A DNA stretch of 33,050 nucleotides from an uncultured bacterium (lineage in GTDB: Bacteria > Bacillota > Clostridia > Oscillospirales > Ruminococcaceae). Under the pieces are notes generated by a model. That model was given only the letters and a program-made list of their open reading frames with translations, was not told the origin of the DNA and searched no databases. The DNA lies in the NCBI GenBank assembly GCA_905214345.1, contig CAJMLV010000031.1, forward strand, positions 1 to 33,050, read 5' to 3'. Positions 22,068 through 27,723 of the stretch are shown here, in pieces; the first letter of the stretch is position 1; the number at the start of each line of letters is the position of its first letter. A program made the translations under genes and the position numbers.

Positions 22068-23756
22068 ATGGCAAGGGTTGACAATAAATTGCTGTTTTTT
22101 ACCACTTCGCCTAGAACGCCCGCAAAAATGATTCCAGAAATACAACTTTTGTGTGAGCATTTTTCCGGAAGAATCTGGGATTCGCAAACTCAAGAACAGT
22201 TTATTGATGAACTGGTGGAGTGTGACTTTTTTGAAGGAAAAGGTTCTCCTGTAGATAAGGCTTTTAGTGCCCGTGATAGAATTAATCGCGCACCAAAGGC
22301 TTTAGGGTTCGTAGATTTATCCCCCCAAATACAGCTTACCGATGCAGGACATGCGCTCATTTATGGTAAGCGCCCCCAAGAAATATTTCTTCGTCAGCTT
22401 TTAAAGTTTCAATTACCATCTCCCTATCATACAGAGAACAAAAAAATAGCTGGGACGTTTCGTATTCGACCTTATCTGGAAATATTGCGTTTGATTCGTA
22501 CCTTAGGCTATATAACATTTGACGAGTTTAAAATTTTTGCCGTTCAAATGACGGATTATAATAAGTTTGATGAGATTAGGAATGCTATTCTAGAATTCAG
22601 GCATAATAAAACCACTCACAAGGGCCAATATAAACGGTTCGTGAATGAGGTCTGGGAAAGAGCTATTTTAGAGATACATAAAGACAGAATTGCGGAAGGA
22701 AAAACAAGAACTAGAGAAACCGTTGATTCCAGTTTAAAAAAATTTGTAATGACGCAAAAAGGGAATATGCGGGATTATACAGATGCTTGTTTTCGCTATT
22801 TGCGGTATACAAATCTAATTGCCATTTCTCACAGAAACCGCTCAATATCTATTTTTGAAGATAAGATTCCCGAAGTGGATTTTATTCTTGCAACAGTAAA
22901 TAGAGAACCGGTTTTTGTCAATGATCTCCACAGTTACAAAGAGTATCTATTTTCTGCGGATACACCTGCGCTTTATACGGATAATAGAGAAAACATCATT
23001 GACATACTCATGCGTATCGGCTCCTATACAAGACGAGAACTTGCGGAAAGTAATCTTGAACAATTAAAAGATCTGCGGGATGAAATCGTTAAACAGCATA
23101 AAGACGCAGTGATAAATGAGCAAGTTACAGAAATAAAATCCTACGCGTTGTATTCAGAAATAATTGATACATTCAACGAAATTATCAGCGATGAGTACTA
23201 TGATGCCCCGTTAATGTTTGAATACAACACATGGCGTGCGATGACAATGCTGGATGGAGGTAATATAAAGGGCAATTTCAATTTCGACGATGCAGGCCAG
23301 CCTCTTTCCACCGCAGCAGGAAACATGCCTGATATAGAGTGCGATTATGAAGATTTTTCGCTTTCTGTTGAGGTTACGCTACAGTCGGGACAGCGTCAAT
23401 ATGAATCTGAAGGTGAGCCAGTTGCGCGGCACTATGGGCAATTAAAAAAGCGAGTTGGAAAGGAAACTTATTGCTTGTTCATTGCGCCCACAATCAACGC
23501 TGCAACACTTGCACATTTTTATGGACTAAATCACCTTTCTATTGCTCTTTATGGAGGAAAATCAAAAATAATTCCGTTAGAGTTGGATCAGTTTATGAAA
23601 CTGATTGAAAACTCCTACAACCATAGGACACAACCAACACCAGCGGATATTCGAAGGTTTTTAGATACTGCCCTCCATTTATGCGATACTGCCATGGACG
23701 AAAACAATTGGAAGAGTGCAATACAGATTTGTGTCGATATGTGGTTAGCGTCATAA
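22068..23756 (+). CDS. AlwI-family type II restriction endonuclease
   Basis: A 562-residue protein matching the AlwI family of type II (IIS-like) endonucleases by its N-terminal block (LLFFTTSPRTPAKMIPEI), the ARDRINRAPKALGFVDL segment and LLKFQLPSPYH. The nuclease centre is probably near residues 420-460, where MPDIECDYEDFSLSVEVTL gives a PD...E.T arrangement typical of PD-(D/E)xK enzymes. It should cut unmethylated DNA and act in phage defence with the upstream methyltransferase. The reading frame is intact and AT-rich like its partner. It ends one base before the end of the opposing gene, with no terminator between them. Confidence 0.85.
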   Translation: MARVDNKLLFFTTSPRTPAKMIPEIQLLCEHFSGRIWDSQTQEQFIDELVECDFFEGKGSPVDKAFSARDRINRAPKALGFVDLSPQIQLTDAGHALIYGKRPQEIFLRQLLKFQLPSPYHTENKKIAGTFRIRPYLEILRLIRTLGYITFDEFKIFAVQMTDYNKFDEIRNAILEFRHNKTTHKGQYKRFVNEVWERAILEIHKDRIAEGKTRTRETVDSSLKKFVMTQKGNMRDYTDACFRYLRYTNLIAISHRNRSISIFEDKIPEVDFILATVNREPVFVNDLHSYKEYLFSADTPALYTDNRENIIDILMRIGSYTRRELAESNLEQLKDLRDEIVKQHKDAVINEQVTEIKSYALYSEIIDTFNEIISDEYYDAPLMFEYNTWRAMTMLDGGNIKGNFNFDDAGQPLSTAAGNMPDIECDYEDFSLSVEVTLQSGQRQYESEGEPVARHYGQLKKRVGKETYCLFIAPTINAATLAHFYGLNHLSIALYGGKSKIIPLELDQFMKLIENSYNHRTQPTPADIRRFLDTALHLCDTAMDENNWKSAIQICVDMWLAS

Positions 23757-24791
23757 TCAATCCAGTGGTTTCGAACAAATCCCCTCAATCACCGCCTCCT
23801 GCCCGATCATCCAGCTAATGAACTGGCTGGCGGGCAGTTTTTTCTCCTTGACCTGCTGTTTACGGAGCAGGGCTTCCTTACGAAACTCCTTCAATGCGGC
23901 CTTCGCCCGCCCGATCTGTTCGGGTGGTGCGCCGGCCTTTTTTAGTTTGGTGATGCGGTTGTACCAGAACATATACTCCCGGTCGTAAGCCTGCTCGTAG
24001 TCCTTGCCCTTGGCCCGACCGTCGAACTGACGCTTGGCGGCCTTTCGGCTGGCTTTGCGACAGCGGTCGCTGCACAGGGTGCTGCGGGCGTCCGGGCCAA
24101 AGAATATGCGCCCGCACTGGCTGCACCGGCGCATGAGCAGCCCGGCGTCCAGAATTCGTTGGCGGTAGTAAATGAGAGCAGACCGCAGGGATTCCTTCAC
24201 CACGGCGCACTCAAAGGGTGTTTGTCCCTGGGGGTACCACACTTCCAGCTTTCCGTCCCGCCGGTCGTTCCAGACGGGGATCACCGGCTTGTCCCGGAGC
24301 CAGTGGACCATTTCCGGGGTGTATTGGCCAAAAGGCAGGGTCAGCAGCTGGGCATAGTCCCGCAGAGCCTGGGCCGCCTGTTTGCTGTCACGGCCCCGGC
24401 GGCAGCGCAGATACATCTCCCAGATCTGAATGGCCGCATACCAGGCGGCAGCATTGGTGCCGTTGCCTTCTGCCTGCTGGGAAAGAAGCTGGGCGGCGGC
24501 CTGCTCCCTTTCTTCCCGCTGGGAGCGTTTCTTTGCCGTCAGAGCGTCGGAAAGGGCCCAAATGGCCTCCGTCCAGCCCTCGGCGGCTGTCTGCCCGAAC
24601 TCACACCAAAAGGCCCCCAGCGGGCGGGTTTGGGCCAGAAACAGCGGACGCTCTTTGCCTCGCAGGGCAGCCTCCACATCCTGTTCTTCTCCCATCCAAA
24701 GCTGTTCTTTCCGGCCCGGTACATCCACCCGAAGGGCCAGAACAACAGGCCCCAGCAGCGGTTCCTTGGTTACAAAGGCGTATCCTTCCAT
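23757..24791 (-). CDS. Zinc-finger protein of unknown function (DUF6076-like)
   Basis: A 344-residue protein with one treble-clef-like zinc motif C-x2-C-x13-C-x3-C at residues 223-244 (CSQCGRIFFG then LCSDRCRKASRKAAKR). It is followed by a very basic region and a predicted helical stretch up to residue 320. The N-terminal 200 residues lack recognisable motifs. The arrangement (large N-terminal domain, CxxC finger, basic helix) is seen in uncharacterised proteins of gut Firmicutes, and I cannot assign a reaction. The ATG at 24791 follows AGGAGG closely; an in-frame start at 24851 has no such site. It is GC-rich, unlike the adjacent restriction gene, which it meets tail to tail with zero spacing. 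Confidence 0.8.
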   Translation of the reverse strand: MEGYAFVTKEPLLGPVVLALRVDVPGRKEQLWMGEEQDVEAALRGKERPLFLAQTRPLGAFWCEFGQTAAEGWTEAIWALSDALTAKKRSQREEREQAAAQLLSQQAEGNGTNAAAWYAAIQIWEMYLRCRRGRDSKQAAQALRDYAQLLTLPFGQYTPEMVHWLRDKPVIPVWNDRRDGKLEVWYPQGQTPFECAVVKESLRSALIYYRQRILDAGLLMRRCSQCGRIFFGPDARSTLCSDRCRKASRKAAKRQFDGRAKGKDYEQAYDREYMFWYNRITKLKKAGAPPEQIGRAKAALKEFRKEALLRKQQVKEKKLPASQFISWMIGQEAVIEGICSKPLD

Positions 24792-24867
24792 GTATCCTCC
24801 TGTGTATCTTCTCCTGTATGCTGTGCTTTTATGGGAATTATAATTCGGCAAAAATATGATTACTTAC

Positions 24868-24896
24868 AGTATACCAAAAAAGCCTTGAAATTGCAA
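24868..24896 (-). promoter_or_regulatory. Promoter of the zinc-finger gene
   Basis: On the minus strand TTGCAA (24896-24891), a 17-bp spacer and TATACT (24873-24868), about 77 bp before the start at 24791. Confidence 0.7.
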
Positions 24897-25034
24897 TTCC
24901 GGGATGCTATGCTGGGAACACGAATTTTCTGGTCAAGCAGTCTCATGGAGGGGGACTATAGGGGGTGGCAAGCTATCGCTTACCACCCACCTGTACCGAC
25001 TGGGAAAGAGGAATATGCTTACAGGAAAGGAGGG

Positions 25035-25202
25035 GTGCCTGCCACCGAGGTCATCAAGACAAACCAGACAGAGCGATTGCCAAAAACGGCGGTGGAAAGT
25101 CTGGCCCGCGCATTGCTGCCGCAGATGCGAGCCTACTTTGCCAGCGACGAAGGACAAGCCGCTCTGAAACAATGGCGTGCAGAACGGGAGCAGCAGGGTT
25201 GA
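25035..25202 (+). CDS. Small conserved-type protein upstream of the recombinase
   Basis: A reading frame of 55 residues if the GTG at 25035 is used: TNQTERLPKTAVESLARALL then PQMRAYFASDEGQAALKQW. Small proteins with this kind of TDRLP...VE.LAR.LLP...F..SEEG pattern often stand before serine recombinases in Firmicutes mobile elements; their role is unknown. The start is uncertain: GGAGG is too close to the GTG, and an in-frame ATG at 24945 would give 85 residues but lacks a ribosome-binding site. It ends 14 bp before a hairpin. Confidence 0.55.
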   Translation: MPATEVIKTNQTERLPKTAVESLARALLPQMRAYFASDEGQAALKQWRAEREQQG

Positions 25203-25215
25203 GAACTCCCGCCGT

Positions 25216-25251
25216 GCTGGGAAGGGTATTCCTTCCCAGCCGGTACTCTTT
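25216..25251 (+). terminator. Possible terminator after the small ORF
   Basis: A perfect 10-bp stem GCTGGGAAGG/CCTTCCCAGC with GTATT loop. The T-stretch (TCTTTT) begins only six bases later, so termination may be weak. Confidence 0.5.
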
Positions 25252-25367
25252 TGCATAGATTCGGCAGAAAAGGTTGTGCAGATTGGTGATAGCTTTCAGC
25301 GGGCCCTTGTGGTACTGTGTTGAGCTGGAAAGCCATCCCATCTGCCGCGACTGATTTTGCTAGCATA

Positions 25368-25412
25368 GCGTTTGGATATCCACCAAACGCAAACCTTGGG
25401 GCGGCGCCCCAA
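25368..25412. promoter_or_regulatory. Two adjacent inverted repeats before the recombinase
   Basis: GCGTTTGG/CCAAACGC (25368-25375/25383-25390) and TTGGGGC/GCCCCAA (25396-25402/25406-25412) lie 30-75 bp before the recombinase start. They are candidate operator or recombination sites. No standard promoter is clear in 25252-25430. Confidence 0.4.
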
Positions 25413-25443
25413 ACCCCGCAAGTGACCAGAAGGAGGAATGCCA

Positions 25444-26979
25444 ATGAAAGCAGTCATCTACGCCCGATACAGCAGCGACAACCAGCGAGAGGAAAGCATC
25501 GAGGGACAGCTGCGGGAATGCAAGGAATATGCTGAGCGAAACGGTATCCTGGTATTGCAAAGCTACATCGACCGGGCTCTGTCCGCCAAGACGGACAACC
25601 GCCCGGAGTTCCAGCGTATGATTCGGGACAGCGCCAAAGGGCTGTTCGATACGGTACTGGTCTGGAAGCTTGATCGTTTCGCCCGCAACCGGTACGACAG
25701 CGCCCACTACAAATCACAACTGCGAAAAAACGGGGTGAAGGTGGTTTCAGCCACCGAGAGCATTGCCGACGGCCCCGAAGGCATCATTCTGGAATCCATG
25801 CTGGAAGGAATGGCGGAGTACTACTCGGCGGAACTGGCCCAGAAGGTGAACCGTGGGATGCGGGAAAACGCCCTCAAGGCCCGCAGCAACGGCGGTACCA
25901 TCCCGCTGGGATATCGGTTGGATGAAGAACACCGGCTGAAGATAGACCCGCTGACCGCGCCGGTGGTGCGGGAGGTATTCCAGCGGTATGCGGACGGAGA
26001 GAACCTGCGGACCATTATCCGCTCGCTGAACGAGCGGGGCATTCGTACCAGCCGGAACTATCCCTTCCGGCACAGCAGCTTCAACACCATGCTGAAAAAC
26101 CGGAAGTACATCGGCGAGTACCACTACAAGGACGTGGTCATCCCGGATGCGGTGCCGCCTATTATTTCCAAAGAACTGTTTGAGAGGGTGCAGGAGCGGA
26201 TGAAGAAGAATCAGCACGCCCCGGCCAGGGCAAAGGCCGAGGAAGAATATCTGTTGACCACCAAGCTGTTCTGCGGCCACTGCGGACGGCTGATGATCGG
26301 CGAGAGCGGCAAGGGCCGCAACGGCACCATCCACCGCTACTACAAATGCGCCGGGGCCAAGCGAAGGCTGGGCTGCCACAAAAAGGCCGTGAAGAAGGAC
26401 TGGATCGAGCGGGTGGCGGTGCTGTACGCCATCCAGCGGGTATTCCAGGATGACCTGATTGCCCAGATTGCAGACGAACTGGTGGCGCTGCAAGGAGCCG
26501 AGGACAGCGCCCTGCCTCTGCTCCGCCGTCAGCTGGCCGACACCGAGCGGGGCATTGAGAATATGCTCAACGCCATCCAGCAGGGCATCTTCACCAGCAG
26601 CACCCGGCAGCGGCTGGAGGAACTGGAAAACCTGCGGGCCGAACTGAAATCCAGCATCCTGCAAGCGGAGTTGGAACGGCCCCAATACAGCCGGGAGGAC
26701 ATCATCCAGTGGATCTCCCGCTTCAAGGGCGGCGACCCCAACGACAAGGCCTACCAGCGGCAGATCATCGACATCTTCCTCAACTCAATCTATGTATTTG
26801 ACGACAAGCTGGTATTCACCTATAATTACAAAAAAGGTTCGCAAACCGTGAGCTTGGATGAAGTTTTTGCAGCCTTCGGTTCGGATTCGCGGGCTGGCGC
26901 TTCACCAAAGCACCTGCTTCTTAAGAGGCAGGTGCTTTTCTTTATGTGCAGCCCTTGGGAAAGGGCAGAAACCCGGTGA
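25444..26979 (+). CDS. Large serine site-specific recombinase
   Basis: A 511-residue serine recombinase. The N-terminal resolvase domain has the nucleophile Ser10 in VIYARYSSDNQ and the arginines of LDRFARNRYDS. Next come the recombinase domain (NERGIRTSRNYPF) and a zinc ribbon near residues 275-312 (LFCGHCGRLM, YYKCAGAKRRLGCHKK). A coiled coil (LEELENLRAELKSSILQAEL) and a C-terminal domain ending near LDEVFAAFGSDS complete it. Enzymes of this type integrate and excise mobile elements. ATG at 25444 is preferred over 25438 because of spacing from AGGAGG. The final 30 or so residues are encoded by a terminator hairpin and by a tRNA-Glu-like fragment, so the original 3' end was probably replaced. 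No other integrative-element genes surround it. Confidence 0.92.
   Translation: MKAVIYARYSSDNQREESIEGQLRECKEYAERNGILVLQSYIDRALSAKTDNRPEFQRMIRDSAKGLFDTVLVWKLDRFARNRYDSAHYKSQLRKNGVKVVSATESIADGPEGIILESMLEGMAEYYSAELAQKVNRGMRENALKARSNGGTIPLGYRLDEEHRLKIDPLTAPVVREVFQRYADGENLRTIIRSLNERGIRTSRNYPFRHSSFNTMLKNRKYIGEYHYKDVVIPDAVPPIISKELFERVQERMKKNQHAPARAKAEEEYLLTTKLFCGHCGRLMIGESGKGRNGTIHRYYKCAGAKRRLGCHKKAVKKDWIERVAVLYAIQRVFQDDLIAQIADELVALQGAEDSALPLLRRQLADTERGIENMLNAIQQGIFTSSTRQRLEELENLRAELKSSILQAELERPQYSREDIIQWISRFKGGDPNDKAYQRQIIDIFLNSIYVFDDKLVFTYNYKKGSQTVSLDEVFAAFGSDSRAGASPKHLLLKRQVLFFMCSPWERAETR
26907..26943. terminator. Hairpin (terminator-like) inside the 3' end of the recombinase frame
   Basis: Stem AAAGCACCTGC/GCAGGTGCTTT (26907-26917/26928-26938) followed by TTTTCTTT-type sequence. 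It is translated as part of the recombinase frame, and a second, longer version lies at 27324-27357. Confidence 0.6.
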
Positions 26980-26992
26980 CCCGTACGGGAAT
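26975..26992 (-). other. tRNA-Glu 3'-end fragment, copy 1 (att-like)
   Basis: On the minus strand 18 bases equal the T-arm/acceptor 3' part of tRNA-Glu (21026-21043). The recombinase stop codon lies inside it. On the same strand the hairpin 26938-26907 follows 36 bases later, as a terminator would after a tRNA. Confidence 0.6.
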
Positions 26993-27158
26993 TGCTGCGC
27001 AGGCGACCGCCGCCTGCGGCGGAAACAGGGAGCCGGAGCAGGGGCAGCGGTCGCAGAGGGTAAGCCCTGTGTAGGGGCGCAGCCCGATGCGTACCCGCAA
27101 CCGGATAAAGCTCGGGTCCGCCGTTTGTGTTGGTGCAGGACATCAGGCCCCTTTTATT

Positions 27159-27249
27159 GGCCGCTGTTCGCGGCCTGCCTATTTCGGAACCAACGCTGCG
27201 CGTTGGTTTTTGCATCCCGCTTGCGCGGGATTGCGCGGCATAACCGCGC
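27159..27249 (+). repeat. Four-hairpin repeat (family 2), diverged full copy
   Basis: 91 nt, the same length as the copy at 16807: GGCCGC/GCGGCC, CCAACGC/GCGTTGG, TCCCGC/GCGGGA and GCGCGG/CCGCGC stems, with linkers TATTTCGGAA and TTTTTGCA. It is the only backbone-type repeat in the accessory region. The gene-free stretch 26980-27424 also contains a GC-rich inverted repeat near 27007-27022, two tRNA fragments and a terminator. Confidence 0.8.
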
Positions 27250-27323
27250 AGGCAAAAAGCTCCAGTGGACCGTTTTTAGAGCGCGGGAGATTCCTCGTAC
27301 GGGCAGGATCTGAAATACATGCA

Positions 27324-27357
27324 AAAAGCACCTGCTTCCAAAGAAGCAGGTGCTTTT
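27324..27357. terminator. Bidirectional terminator hairpin
   Basis: A perfect 15-bp stem (27324-27338/27343-27357) with a CAAA loop and T-runs at both ends. With the tRNA fragment at 27392 it mirrors the arrangement 26907-26992, so about 90 bp are duplicated in direct order. Confidence 0.8.
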
Positions 27358-27391
27358 CTTTATGTTTGGCCCTCCAATAGGTGAGAAAGTC

Positions 27392-27411
27392 GGTGACCCG
27401 TACGGGAATCG
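27392..27411 (-). other. tRNA-Glu 3'-end fragment, copy 2 (att-like)
   Basis: On the minus strand 20 bases are identical to 21024-21043 of tRNA-Glu. The 5' part of a tRNA is absent, since the identity stops upstream, so it is a fragment and not a gene. It may be an attachment-site remnant of an integrated element. Confidence 0.65.
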
Positions 27412-27424
27412 CTTGCGCAGGATT

Positions 27425-27682
27425 TTACTTCTTTTCCAGGCGGTAATGCTTTGGTTCACCGTCTGCCCATAACTGCAGAAACCCATTCCCTTGATAAAAC
27501 CGAAGGTAATGGGAACTTTCCGGAAGGGTATCAAACCGAAGGAAGCAATCGGCTTTTGTATCAAAAAAGAACACTGGGGCATCGGCATAACTTGCCCATG
27601 TAAGGTATCCGTCGTCGACCCGCACATCGTCTATGATTTGCTCGGTGACCATGATGGGCTGCCCGGTTTGCACATCCGTCAA
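27425..27682 (-). pseudogene. C-terminal remnant of a larger protein
   Basis: Up to 85 residues if the TTG at 27682 is the start, but the frame stays open upstream across the end of the next gene without an ATG or a ribosome-binding site. Content such as VDDGYLTWASYADAPVFFFD and YLRFYQGNGFLQLWADG looks like two blades of a beta-propeller or a similar repeated beta-sheet domain. I do not recognise the parent. It probably lost its 5' part when the leucine-rich-repeat gene was joined here; that gene's stop lies about 40 bp upstream on the same strand. A short expressed protein is not excluded. Confidence 0.55.
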
Positions 27683-27723
27683 TTCCCAGGTTGAAAATTC
27701 GTTATTTGCCAGTACCCCTTTAT

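Noticed and set aside
27392..27411. Complete tRNA-Glu gene on the minus strand
   Set aside because: Only the last 20 bases match; no anticodon arm, D-arm or 5' acceptor strand can be found upstream.
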